A stretch of DNA of 64,000 nt from positions 53,535,907-53,599,906 of the forward strand of contig NC_090746.1 of the NCBI RefSeq assembly GCF_036898095.1. Reading direction: 5' to 3'. The notes beneath the pieces are model-generated. The model was given only the letters and a program-made list of their open reading frames with translations, was not told the DNA's origin and ran no database searches. Each line of letters opens with the position of its first letter. Within the stretch, counting starts at the first letter, position 1. Shown here one piece after another: positions 9,640 through 20,286 of this stretch. Source of the DNA: Palaemon carinicauda. Lineage: Eukaryota > Arthropoda > Malacostraca > Decapoda > Palaemonidae. Both the position numbers and the translations under genes were made by a program.

Positions 9640-11530
9640 TTTGCTTTAAAGCATGAAAATGGAAATATCGACAAAAGTGATGTATTGATAAAAATTGCAG
9701 TGGATTTCTATACTATAGTGATATAAGAAATAACTTTGCCAATCGAAATAAGGAAACACCTGAGCCAGTACCAAACATAACATTAGGAAAAATATAGAAA
9801 AAATTAAAAGGCATGAAAAGAGGTAAGCAACAGGAAAAGATGTTCTAATAATTGATTTAGTAAAAGATAAAGATTTCATACTAATAAAATTCGCTGAACT
9901 TTTCACAAAATGTTAGCAAGAATGCTCTATACCTACAAGTTGGAAAACTTTATCATACTAATTCACAAACAGGGTGATACAAAAGACTTGAAAAAATACC
10001 ACCCAATAAGTTTACTCTCAGTAAAATATAAAATATTTACAAAGATCATGTTTTGTCGAATAAAAAGACATCTAGACTTTAATCAACCAAGAGGGCAGGC
10101 AGGCTTTAGAAGTGGTCATTCAACAAATGACCATATCCATGTATTTAACCAACTAATGGAAAAATCAACAGAGTATGACAAACCACCATGTATGGCATTT
10201 AGGCTCTAGACTGTGAGAAAGCTTTTGATTCTGTCAAAACCTCAGCATTAATGAAAACCCTTTAAAGACAAGGAATAGATGAATCTTATGTTAGAACACT
10301 TGAAGATATCTATACAATAAGTACAGCAATCCTAAAACTACATATAGTGAGAAAGGAGTGAGACAGGGAGACTGCATCTATCCTAGATTATTCACAGCAT
10401 CCTTATTTGTGTTTTAGAATTTTGAAAGGGAATTAACATTATAGGGGAATACAGTAACAATTTAGGTTTTTCAGATGACATAGTTGTGTTTAGTTATTCA
10501 TGGGAGGAATTTCAAAAAAGGATAGAAAATTTGAATAAAGAAAGCAGGAATGTAGGACTGAAAATGAAATTTTTAGTAAAAATAAGATAATGCTCATTAA
10601 AAAGCAGAAACAACAAATAAGGGTTATGGATGAACCTTTAGAGATTATTATTATTACAAGCTAAGTTATAACTGTAATTGGAAAAGCCGGATGCTGTAAG
10701 CCCAAGGGCTCCAACAGGGAAGAATATCTCGGTGAGGAAAGGAAATAAATAAACAACAGGAGAAGTAATGAATAATGAAATAGAATATATTATGAACAGT
10801 AACATTAAATTATATCTTTCATGTGTAAACTATAAAACTTAAAAAAAGAGGAAGAGAAATGAAATAGAATAGTGTGCCTGAATATACCCTCAAGCAAGAG
10901 AACTCTAATCCAAGACAGTGAAAGGCTATGGTACAGAGGCTATGGCACTACCCAAGAACAATGGTTTGATTTTGCAGTGCCCTTCTAGAAGAGCTACTTG
11001 CTATAGCTAAAGAGTCTCTCCTACTTATCAAGAGGAAAGTAGCCACTGAATAATTATAGTATTGAACCCCATGAGAGAAGAAGACTTGTTTGGGAATCTC
11101 AGTGTTGTCAGGTGTATGAGAACAGAGGAGAATGTGGAAAGAATAAGCCTGACTATTCAGTTTGTGTAAAAAAATTAGCTATTAACCGGAGAGAGGGTTC
11201 AATTGTAGTACTGTCTGGCCAGTTAAAGAACCCAATAACTCTACAGTGGTAGCATCTCAACGGCTGGCAGGTGCCCTGGCCAACCTACTTCCTATAATGA
11301 TTATAAGTACATAGAACTGACACTGTTTCTCCAGGACATGAAATTGAAATTAAAAGAAAAATAATCTTGGAATGGGGGTTATTAGTAAACAAAATGACAT
11401 CACAAAAGGTAAAGTGGCATTTTCTATAAAAAGAAAATATTTGATCAGATGGTCTTACCAGTATTAACTTATGAATCAGAAATGTGGAGCCTTACTAAAG
11501 CCTTAGAACATAAGTTAGTTAATACATAAA
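9640..11530 (+). mobile_element. RTE-like non-LTR retrotransposon (LINE) fragment, split by another repeat
   Basis: Translated pieces show a LINE reverse transcriptase: KYHPISLLSVKYKIFTKI and QAGFRSGHSTNDHI (ORF 9910-10209), then YEKAFDS, then FSDDIVVFS near 10470 in place of the usual FADD, then DEPLEI at about 10630. The protein resumes after a roughly 650-bp insertion with YKYIEL...DTVSPGHEIEIKRK near 11300-11370 and [21 protein letters not shown] near 11460-11510. The last motif is typical of the C-terminal end of RTE/CR1-type RT proteins. The endonuclease is missing and stops are frequent. The element is 5' truncated and dead. Confidence 0.75.
10646..11298. repeat. Interspersed repeat nested in the LINE fragment, family not recognised
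   Basis: This block interrupts the LINE protein exactly between DEPLEI and YKYIEL. It begins near ACAAGCTAAGTTATAACTGT and contains GCCCAAGGGCTCCAACAGGG. GATTAT is present at both edges and may be a short target-site duplication. It has no coding capacity. Its style suggests a non-autonomous element (SINE-like or a 3' LINE tail), but I cannot assign a family. Confidence 0.5.
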
Positions 11531-11544
11531 GAGCTATGGATGAT

Positions 11545-11691
<147 letters not shown>

Positions 11692-12129
11692 CAGTGGAAC
11701 CTCTACATACGAACGTATCTACATCCAAATTTTCCAACATCCGAAGTAAAATTCGAGCAATTTTTCGACTCTACACCCAAATTTTATTTCGACAGACGAA
11801 GTAAGCAATTTTCGTCGTACCGGTTGTATCCGAATTTTTCGACACGCGAAGTACAATTCGAACACGTTCCTACTCTACACCCGAATTTTTTTTCGACACC
11901 CGAAGTAAACAATACCCGTACGCGTAGGTGGTACTCTAGCGCCGGATGTATTTTTTATTTCCGCCGATAGAAGGCAGCACTTCGACCTCGGAGAGACCCT
12001 CAATTAGCGTGGCTTGGGTCATTCCTCTGTTCTCGTCGGCTTCGTGTGGTTGTGCCCTGTGCGTTCTGCTATTAACTGTTTTAATCGTGATTTTTTACGT
12101 TCATCCTTTTACGGTATTTTACGTAAAGC

Positions 12130-12300
12130 ATGGGTCCTAAAAGGCTTAGTTTTGCAAGTGGTAGTGGTAGTGGTGAGAAAAGGAATAAGGAAATGCTTTC
12201 TTTAGAAGTAAAGCAAGAAATTATTGAAAAGCGTGAGTGAACTTGCAAACGAATATGGCCGAAATATGTCGACGATCTCGACAATCTTGAAATAGAAAGA
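12130..12300 (+). pseudogene. Tigger-1 transposase N-terminal fragment
   Basis: ATG at 12130 starts MGPKRLSFASGSGSGEKRNK and then LSLEVKQEIIEK, the beginning of a CENP-B/pogo-type helix-turn-helix DNA-binding domain. A TGA ends this frame at about 12239. The remainder of the domain is spread over other frames until the main ORF begins at 12476. Confidence 0.7.
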
Positions 12301-12475
12301 AGCCATTAAAGCAGTGAAACCTTCTAAGGGGATCACCATCATTTCAAAACGTCGTAGCCCTATCATAGAAGAGATGGAACGACTTCTGCTAATCTAGATC
12401 AAGGACAGAGAGATTGTTGGCGACACCATCACCGAAACTATCATCTGCGAGAAGGCGCATGCCATCTTCACGGAC

Positions 12476-13711
12476 TTGAATGAGGAGAGCTTTGGGGGTG
12501 ATGCTGGGGAGAGTTCAACCGAACCTTCCTCAGACGATTTCAAGGCATCTCGTGGCTGGTTTGAGAAATTTAAGAAATGGTCCGGGATTCATTCAGTTGT
12601 TCGCCACGCAGAGGCTGCTAGTGCAGACACAAAGGCTGCAGCTGACTTTGTGAAGAGCTTTGAAAGGATCGTGCTGGAAGAAGGCTACGTAGAGCAGCAG
12701 GTGTTTAATTGTGATGAAACCGGGCTGTTTTGGAAGAAGATGCCCAGTCGAACCTACATCACCGCCGAAGAGAAGAAATTGCCTGGGCATAAGCCAATGA
12801 AGGATCGGTTGACTCTTGCCCTGTGTGCCAACGCTAGCAGGGACTTTAAAGTCAAGCCCTTACTGGTTTACCATCCTGAGAACCCTAGGGCCTTTAAGGC
12901 ACAGAATGTGGATAAGGACCAGCTTCATGTTATCTGGCGATCCAACTCGAAGGCCTGGGTCACTAGGCAGTTCTTTGTCCAATGGGTTAACCAAGTTTTC
13001 GGTCCGTCTGTGAAGAAGTATCTTCATGAGCAGAAATTGCCTTTAAAGTGCCTGCTATGCCTTGACAATGCACCCGCTCACCCCCCCGGATTTGAAGATG
13101 ATATCTTCGATGAATTCAAGTTCATAAAGGTGCTGTATCTTCCACCGAATACCACCTCTATCCTCCAGCCCATGGACCAGCAAGTCATCTCGAATTTCAA
13201 GAAGCTCTACACCAAGCACCTATTCAAGCAGTGCTTTAATGTCACGCAAAGCACAAACTTAACTTTGCGTGAATTTTGGAAAAGCCACTTTAACATCGTG
13301 CACTGCTTGAAGATCATAGATCAGGCTTGGGTGGGAGTAACTCGACGGACACTGAATTCTGCGTGGAAGAAGCTGTGGCCTGATGCAGTTTTTCCCCGAG
13401 ATTTCGAGGGTTTTGACCCCGAACCTGATCCCGTGGTGGGTGCAGCGGAAGACGTAGAGGAAATCGTCTCCCTTGGCAAGTCCATGGGTCTGGAGGTCGA
13501 CGCAGATGACATCACGGAACTCGTCGCCGAACATCACGACGAACTTACCACAGAGGAGCTCAAGGAACTCCATGCTATGTCTGAGCACATGAGTGATGAC
13601 GAGGAAGGGATCGAGGAGGTAGAACATGCGTTAGGTTCAGCGCAAATAAAAGAGATGTTAGGAAAATATCAAGACGTGGTCGACTTCATCGACAAATATC
13701 ATCCAAAATAA
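12476..13711 (+). pseudogene. Tigger-1 transposase catalytic part (DDE_1 superfamily endonuclease)
   Basis: The 411-residue ORF cuts and pastes the transposon ends in the nucleus when intact. Visible parts are the end of the CENP-B-type DNA-binding domain (SRGWFEKFKKWSGIH, residues 25-39) and then the DDE core. The catalytic acids are Asp80 (NCDETGLFWK), Asp197 (CLDNAPAHPPG) and Asp234 (LQPMDQQ). An acidic tail follows. The Met at 12476 is internal to the original protein. The stop at 13709 replaces codons that read QKLQVCRVVA in the Tigger-2 copy; a homologous tail (RFDDVCLTHF) continues in frame after it. The copy has therefore lost both the N-terminal DNA-binding start and the C-terminal end, although the catalytic core is uninterrupted. 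Confidence 0.88.
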
Positions 13712-14479
13712 TTGCAGGTTTGTCGTGTAGTTGCGCGGTTCGATGATGTTTGCTTAACTCATTTTCGAAACATTCTGAAAAGCCGTACCAAGCAACTTTC
13801 TATCGATAGCTTCTTTAAAAAAAACTACAAAGCAAACTCGTGATGAAGAGGAAGGAGGTGGTTGAAAGAAAACGGCAAAGAGTGAAGCGAAAGAAATTGA
13901 AACAAAGAAAACGGCAAAGAGTGATGAGAAAAAAATTCAATCAATTTTAAGTGGAGAGAGTGAAAGTGATTAAAATTAATCATCAAAAAGAAAAAAAGAA
14001 TATGTAAAAAAAAGATATGAAATATGAAAATAAAGAAAATAAATAAGCTAAGTTAGGTTAAAGTTCACTTAGTGTAAGTTAGAATAAGTTATGGTAGTGT
14101 ACGTTTATCGTAGTCAACCTCTCTACCTTCTCGCCGCCCGTCCGTCTCCTCTCTGCATAGCAAGACCAACAACACCTGCGCTGGACTTTCTAAGGTAAAG
14201 TGACGCTAAAAACCCGTTGATTTATTATTTCTTGATCATTATTCTTTTTTACATGTCTATTATCTAATTTAGAGTGCATATTGTCATGTGTAATTATGTG
14301 TAGTAATTTATTAAGGAGTTATCATAGGTTTTTGGGCTCAACCACGGATTAATCCTATTTCAATGTATTCTTATGGGAAAATTCGTTTCTACATTTGAAC
14401 ATTTTCTACATCCGAAGTCGGTCGTGGAACGGATTGAATTCGTATGTAGAGGTACCACTGTATATACATATATATATAT

Positions 14480-16067
14480 ATATATTTTGCCAGTCGTCTC
14501 TATCTTGAGCTTGTAATTCAATACTTCTCCATTCATCATCTCTTACTTCGTGCCTCATAGTCCTCAGCCATGTAGGCCTGGGTCTTCCTACTCTTCTAGT
14601 GCCTTGTGGAGCCTAGGTGAACTAATCTCTTGGGGAGTGCAAAGAGCTTGCCCAAACCATCTCCATCTACCCCTCATCATGATCTTATCCATATATGGCA
14701 CTTGAGTAATCTCTCATAATTTAATTTCTAATTCTGTCCTGCCAATTAGCTCCCAATATCCTTCTGAGGGCTTTGTTCCCAAATCTACTAAATCTATTGG
14801 AGATTGTTTCATTGTCATACCATGATTCATGTCCATAGAGTAACACTGATCTCACTAAACTGATATATAGTCTAATTTTTATATGTAATTTCTGGTGATT
14901 TGATTTCCAAATTTTACTTAGCCTAGCCATTGTAAGATTTGCTTTTTTCAATCTTTCACATAACTCTAATTCTTAAGACCGTATATTGGAGATCATAGTT
15001 CCTAAATACTTCAATGATTCTACCTCATTAATCCTTTCTCCTTCTAATGATATTTTATCTTCCATTGCATACTGTACTCCATTCTCATCATCTCTGTCTG
15101 TCTTCTATTTATCTTCAGCCTAACCTTGTGTGATATTTCATGCATTCTGGTAAGCAAGCATTGCAAATCATGTGGTGTTCTGCTAACAAGGACAGCATTA
15201 TCAGCATACTCTAGGTCTGCTAAATTCCTATCACCAATCCAGTCCAATCTTTCTCCACCATCTGTGACTGTTTTACTCATTACAAAATCCATGAGGAGGA
15301 TGAATAACATAGGTGACAACATATTCCCTTGGAGTACTCTGGTCTTCACTAGATATTCATTTGATAAGACTCAATTGACACTTGCTATGCTCAGGAACAG
15401 ACTTAATCAAATTTACAAATTTAAGAGGAATTCCATAATAATGCAGAACTCTCCACAAAATTGGTTGGTGCATGCTATCAAAGGCTTTTTCATAGTCCAC
15501 AAAGGCCATCCAAAGTGGATTTCTATATTCTATGCATTGCTGTACAACATGTCTCTAAATGAAAATTTGGTCAGTGCAACTTTTACCTTTTCGAAATCCT
15601 GCTTGTTCGTCTGTCAGCTTTTCATCAATCTTTTTCTCCAGTCTCTTTAGAATAAACATACTATATATTTTCATAACAACTGACAAAAGTGTGATGCCTC
15701 TGTAATTATTGCAATCAGTCAGGTCTCCTTTTTTCACCATTTTCACCAACACACTTAACTCCCATTCATCAGGTTTTGCCTCATTATGCCACATTCTACA
15801 AAACAATCTTGTAAGTAGTTTGGGAGTCACTTCATTTTTGGCTAGTATCATCTCGGCAGTTATTCCATCATATCCCAGGTCTTTCCCTCTCTTAAGTGTT
15901 TTGAGGATAGCTTCGACTTCAAACACACTGAATTCATTCATGGGTACATCAAGGTCATCATCAGCTTTAGGTATATCGATCAAGTTATTCTCTTCATATC
16001 CTCTATTCGTGACCTCACCAAAGTGTCCCATCCAACTTTGTCTTTCTTCATCTTCTGTTATAATAAA

Positions 16068-16070
<3 letters not shown>
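14480..16070 (-). mobile_element. Non-LTR retrotransposon (LINE) fragment, minus strand
   Basis: RT protein pieces read from right to left: NNYRGITLLSVVMKIYS and LTDEQAGFRKGKSCTDQI (ORF 15555-16031), then QGNMLSPMLFILLMDFVM and LEYADNAVLVSR (ORF 15044-15349), then LYISLVRSVLLYGHESW (ORF 14721-14951). A tail near 14560-14680 reads like the C-terminal WFGH...RPR region of LINE proteins. The catalytic YADD is YADN here, and there are frameshifts between pieces. The 5' end abuts the CT microsatellite at 16073. The element is truncated and inactive. It is a different family from the + strand LINE at 9640. Confidence 0.78.
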
Positions 16071-16072
<2 letters not shown>

Positions 16073-16165
<93 letters not shown>

Positions 16166-16166
16166 A
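16073..16166. repeat. CT microsatellite
   Basis: About 45 CT units with one TTT interruption at about 16138. It produces artefactual poly Ser-Leu ORFs. Confidence 0.97.
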
Positions 16167-16209
16167 CTTTTTTTTTTTTTTGCCCCAGTCGAGATTTCAT
16201 TAACAATTC

Positions 16210-16988
16210 AATGAGCAATTCTTATGCCATAGCCACTTCCTGAATTCATGGCTTTGTCAACCTCATCTGTTTTACTGTCTAAATATTCTCTCCAATCATT
16301 CCTGGCTTTTCTTTCGACCTCACTATCAATACTTGAATACTTGGCATGCTCTACCTTGCAATTTTCATTACTTCTCGAAAACTTTCAACTAAAGTATGAC
16401 TGGCTCTTTCTTTCATCTTCCCCTCTTTTGGTGAACAGCACCTACAGTTCTCTGCAATGCTGTACCAGTATAGTATCGCTATATTGGGACAGTATAGATA
16501 CCTCCTACCTGGTAGCACATACTGTAATTTGTGCATGCAGTATCTTTTATTAGCAAAATATTTTTTTCCCACAACTTCCCCAGGCCTCACTCACATAGGA
16601 AACTCTGTTATACCACCCTGCTCTCTTGTGATTTTACAGCCAGATCACACAGAAGAATTAAGCAAGAAAATGTGTTATAGTTACTACTACAATACTTCTA
16701 TTGCGTTAAAGGTTTTCTGCAGCTGAGGTCCTTTTAGAGCCATAAATATGGGAAGATTATAAGTGATAAGTTTACTGTATTAGAGAGAAAAAATTTTGTA
16801 GAAATTTTTTTTTTACATTGTTTACAACTATTTTCTGCTGTGTCTTACACTTTGACTGCAGTAGGTATTTGATCGGTTTGATTATATATTATGATAAGTA
16901 TTTACTGTTAATGTAAAAAGCCATCTTGATATACCCAATATTATAATTTATTCATTTGTAACTTTTTTTATCCTTTCTTTTCAAGTAG
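16210..16988. other. Intron 1, 3' part; no gene seen
   Basis: No coding sequence recognised. It includes an imperfect inverted repeat centred near 16510 (ACAGTAT ... CTACCTGGTAG ... ATACTGT). It ends in a pyrimidine-rich tract (TTTTTTATCCTTTCTTTTC) and an acceptor (AG at 16987-16988) before exon B. Confidence 0.5.
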
Positions 16989-17168
16989 AGGGCAGGAGTC
17001 TCGACCCAAACGGTTTAGATCTGCAAGTTTTTCAGCACCTGGTGAGGCCCGCTATGGAAATAAGAAACGCAAGAGACATAGAGTTTTACCCTCAAAATTT
17101 CTGCTTGGTGGCAATATTACAGATCCTTTGAATTTAGGTTCATTGGAAGACAGAGAAGAAGTATCCCA
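16989..17168 (+). CDS. MEPCE: Host gene exon B: MEPCE/Bin3 conserved N-terminal motif
   Basis: A 180-nt exon (one base, 59 codons, two bases) between acceptor AG 16987-16988 and donor GTAAGT at 17169. It encodes [20 protein letters not shown], then the basic KKRKRHR, then [28 protein letters not shown] in two overlapping parts. The FLLGGN-I-DPLNL motif matches the segment N-terminal to the methyltransferase of the 7SK snRNA methylphosphate capping enzyme (human MEPCE has FLLGGNIFDPLNLNSL). That enzyme adds a gamma-monomethyl cap to 7SK RNA and stays bound in the 7SK snRNP, which controls P-TEFb. An alternative acceptor three bases upstream (AG 16984-16985) would add one codon and keep the frame. 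This exon is the strongest support for the gene assignment. Confidence 0.85.
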
Positions 17169-17330
17169 GTAAGTACAAATGTAGATAGTATTTTAATTAG
17201 CATTTGTTTGTATAATGTCTAGACTAGAATTTTTTTGGTAATTGTTAATCTCAAAACTGTTGAGATTCTATGTAAAGCTAAAGCTATGCAAAAGCTATGT
17301 CCTTGTTTGATTTTTTTATTGAACATTTAA
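17169..17330 (+). other. Intron 2, 5' part
   Basis: Start of the 7.8-kb intron (17169-25000); AT-rich, no other feature before DIRS-C1. Confidence 0.6.
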
Positions 17331-17500
17331 TTGTTCCGTAACTGAAATACAAACCACGCTATTTAATATGGGTAATTACTTTCGGCGTAGCTGAAATGAC
17401 GAGCCATTAGAATTTTAACAAGGGTTTACTACCCCACTGCTAGTTAGCAGGGGGTAGGGAGGGTAGCGTGCTACCCCCACTCCCTCACACACACCTGTGC
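17331..17500 (+). repeat. DIRS-C1 left inverted terminal repeat
   Basis: It pairs in reverse complement with about 24690-24830. It includes TAGCTGAAATGACGAGCCAT and a G-rich GCAGGGGGTAGGGAGGG segment that is C-rich at the right end. Confidence 0.85.
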
Positions 17501-17584
17501 TGAGCTTACTTTGCTCTCGGCTCAGGTGCTAGACGGACGTGTCCGCTGTCACCCTCGCCTTCCTGACAGCCATTACTAATCTTT

Positions 17585-17630
17585 TGTTTGCTTTTTCTTT
17601 GACAGAGGGATCGTGAAGTTGGCCTCTGCG
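17585..17630 (+). promoter_or_regulatory. Pyrimidine tract and AG just upstream of the gag start (3' splice-site-like)
   Basis: TTTGTTTGCTTTTTCTTTGACAG lies about 20 bases before the gag ATG at 17631. An equivalent tract, TTTGCTTTCTCTTTCAG, precedes the gag ATG of DIRS-C3 (37475), and TTCTTTTTCTTTTTCAG precedes that of the 35523 fragment. The conservation suggests a real acceptor for a short leader intron. Confidence 0.45.
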
Positions 17631-18337
17631 ATGCGTAAGTGTCCCGATTTACCTGACTGCCCTTGTGGAACTTATATGTCGGCGGTCGAAACGGACCCAC
17701 ACACCTTGTGTCCTTACTGTAGGGGCCAATGGTGTGATGAGAGTAACGTATGTGGCGAGTGTAGGGAGTGGTCTAGCTCCCAGTGGGGGAGGTTTTCCGG
17801 CGTCGGAAGAAGTCCAGGCGGGATATTTCTCCTTCGAAGATTTCTTTGTAAGGAGAAAATCCCAAGGGCTCTTCTTCCGTGCCCCAAACCTCCTCCGAAG
17901 CTCCCACTCGATCGGTTTCTTCCGAGAAACTGTCGAGTGGTAGCGTAGGCCGCAGTTCTGTTGACCGATCTCGGGGTTTGGGAAGGGGAGTTGCCTCCTA
18001 TAGCGAGGCAGCTCCTCCTCCTCCCCCGGGGGAGGAATTATTTTCTAATGTCAATGTAACTAATCATGATTTGTTGCAGCTTTGGGCTTCCTTGGGGCTT
18101 GAGGGTTCGCCCTCTAAGGAAGCCTTGTTTGACATGATCAAATTGGGAGCAGCTGTCAAACAATCGCCGACTTTAGCAGAGGTCGATCCTCTGTCTATCG
18201 TTGACGTTGTGGCAGAGGCTTCTGATGAGTTGTATCAAACCTCTGCTCCTGATGTTGCTGATGTAGCGGAAGGCTTAGTTCCCCCCTCCGAACATCCTTC
18301 GAGGGAGGAACTAAGTCCAACGGTCTCCTGCCGGTGA
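17631..18337 (+). pseudogene. DIRS-C1 gag-like ORF1, Cys-rich N-terminal part
   Basis: Starts MRKCPDLPDCPCGTYMSAVE. The first 50 residues carry a dense cysteine pattern (KCP...DCPCG...LCPYCRGQWC...CGECREW) suggestive of one or two zinc-binding knuckles. This ATG is chosen because the same MRKCP start is found in DIRS-C3 and a matching MRTCR start at 35815. The frame relative to C3 is shifted by a small deletion near 17790 and then continues into a Ser/Pro/acidic region (LLQLWASLGLEGSPSKEALFD) to a stop at 18337. The role is inferred from position: DIRS ORF1 is gag-like. No capsid fold can be claimed from sequence alone. Confidence 0.65.
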
Positions 18338-18789
18338 TTCTCCCCCTAGTGGGAGTTCACTAACAGAGACTCCTCTTCGGAGGACTGCTGGTCAGCCTGC
18401 TGACCCCACGGCCCCCAGAGGGCATATAACGCGTAAAGCCCGCCTTCCTCTTCGCCGTAGAGGACTTCCTTCACCTCACAAGGGTGTTAGGAGGCGCCTC
18501 TTCGGCTCGTCATCCCCACAGAGGAACTTCGCCGTCGTTCATCGACCCTGCCAGCTACATCCCTGGACCTCTCCGCAGATCGTTCGCGATTTCCTTCGGT
18601 GGAAGGTCGTCCTTGCAAAGGACACGCCGACCTTCCACCCGCCAGACCTGCTGACCTGCCGTCGCCGTTCCTGGCCGCTGATGTGCTGTGGGCGCCTGCG
18701 AACCCTGTTTTTAAACGGGCATCGGTCCCTTCGGGGCACAAGGGACTTTCTCACAATGTGACTAAGTCACTTACGTACCAGGTATTCCT

Positions 18790-19620
18790 TGCGCGCCATC
18801 ATTCTCCTGCGCGCAAGCGCTCTCCAGCTGCTGATCCTGTTGTAGCGCGCAAGCGCTCTCCAGCTGCTGATCCTGTTGTAGCGCGCCAGCGCTCTCCTGC
18901 GTGCCAGTGCTCACCTGCGCGCCAGCGCTTACCTGCGCGCCAGCGCTCACCTGCGCGCCAGCGCTCACCTGCGCGCCAGCGCTCACCTGCGCGTCAGCGC
19001 TCACCTGTGCGCCAGCGCTCACCTGCGCGTCAGCGCTCACCTGTGCATCAATGCTCTCCTGCGCGCCCTCATCCTGATGCATGCCCATGATCTCCTGCGC
19101 GTCAGTGCTCGCCTGAGCTCTCCTACGCGCCAGCACTCGCCTGCGCGCCAACGATCTTCGGATCTGGGCGCAAAGGGGAAGGTAATCTCTTCCCCTGCTC
19201 GCCAGCGCGCCATCCTTCACCTACGCGCCATCGCGCGCAGTCGCCATCACGCGCCCTCTTGTTGCTGTTCCTGATGTGCGCCCTCATACGCGCCCGCGCG
19301 CAAGGGATATATCCCCTGCGCGCGCCCTTAATGTTATCGCCCTCATGGGCTCATCGTGATCCTGCGCGCGCGAACAATCGCCTTCGCGCGCGTGAGCACT
19401 TATTCACCTTGCTGCGCACCTCTGCTGTCACCAGAATGCGCGCCATCGATCGCCCACGCGCCAACGCGCGCCCTCACCTGCATGCCAGCGCTCGCCCAAG
19501 CGCCATTGCTCGCCCGAGCGCCATCGCTCGCCCGAGCGCCATCGCTCGCCCGAGCGCCAGCGCTCGCCCGAGCGCCAGCGCTTGCCTGCTCGCCCGCGCG
19601 CCATCGCTCGCCTGCAGGAC
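18790..19620 (+). repeat. Gag low-complexity tract of about 18-bp units (RSPARQ repeats)
   Basis: Degenerate 18-bp units (GCGCGCCAGCGCTCACCT and variants) repeat in tandem, densest at 18880-19060, with a second block (CGCTCGCCCGAGCGCCAT) at 19490-19600. In the + frame they encode RQRSPA repeats, giving an Arg/Ser/Pro-rich domain. Equivalent tracts are present in the gag of C2, C3, C4 and C5 with different unit sequences. Confidence 0.8.
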
Positions 19621-20286
19621 GATTCGCGGTAAGGTCATCGTCATCGCTCCCCCCGACCCTGCTTTGGTAACTCCTCCTAGGGATCGAACAATCCCCTTCC
19701 CTCAAGAGGGAGTATCTGACAGCGCAGCTGTCAGTCAGCAGCCCTGGTTTGGGTCCCTTGTCAGAGCGGTCGTACAGGCTTTTAAGCCTGTTCTCTCTGA
19801 GCTGGGACACAAATCAGTGGCAGTTTCGACTCCCCTGAAGAGGAAGAGAGGAGTAGATGACGTGGTGACTTCTCCAAGGGCGAAGCCTTTGAAGAAGGCC
19901 TCCTCCCCCCCCCCCCCCAGACTTTCTCTCCCTCCTCTTCGGACGAAGATTTCCCGTCCTCAGGGGAGTCACGTGAGGTGAGGCGTTCCCCCATCGCACC
20001 AATGAGGGAAACCCCACCTCGCGCAGAGAAGTCTTCTCGGGTAGGGGTGGAGAAGAGCCTCCCACCATCACTGCTGGAGTCCTGTATCCCTCCCAGGAGG
20101 GAGTCGAAGGACGCCTAGACGATTCCGAAGTCATCCTCAAGGATTAGACCAGAGCCAGCCAAGCCCTCGGAGAACGTCCACGAGTCCCCCCAAGAAGAGC
20201 CTTTGGGGACAGGAGACTTCACTGCCAGCCCTTCAGGAGGAGAGCTTCAGGAGTCAGAGCATGGGTTCTGGTAGGTTCTGACCCTT

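Larger units (their letters stand above)
11692..14460 (+). mobile_element. Tigger (pogo/Tc1-mariner superfamily) DNA transposon, Tigger-1
   Basis: A 2769-bp element with inverted termini: left CAGTGGAACCTCTACATACG, right reverse complement ending GTATGTAGAGGTACCACTG. A TA target duplication lies on both sides (11690-11691 and 14461-14462). Sub-terminal repeats (ACATCCGAAG) recur inside both ends. It encodes a DDE/D transposase with a broken N-terminus. It is flanked by the TA microsatellite, as expected for an element that inserts at TA. Confidence 0.93.

Noticed and set aside
13259..13627. Minus-strand ORF within Tigger-1 (and the equivalent at 60822-61115 in Tigger-2)
   Set aside because: It is a shadow of the transposase frame.
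15709..16214. Ser-Leu-rich ORFs over the CT repeat (also 52490-52798 over AG)
   Set aside because: They are artefacts of microsatellites.
18771..19220. Long minus-strand ORFs opposite the gag repeats (also 19400-19810 and 29691-30325)
   Set aside because: They arise from the same short GC-rich repeats read on the other strand. The + strand frames match conserved gag copies.
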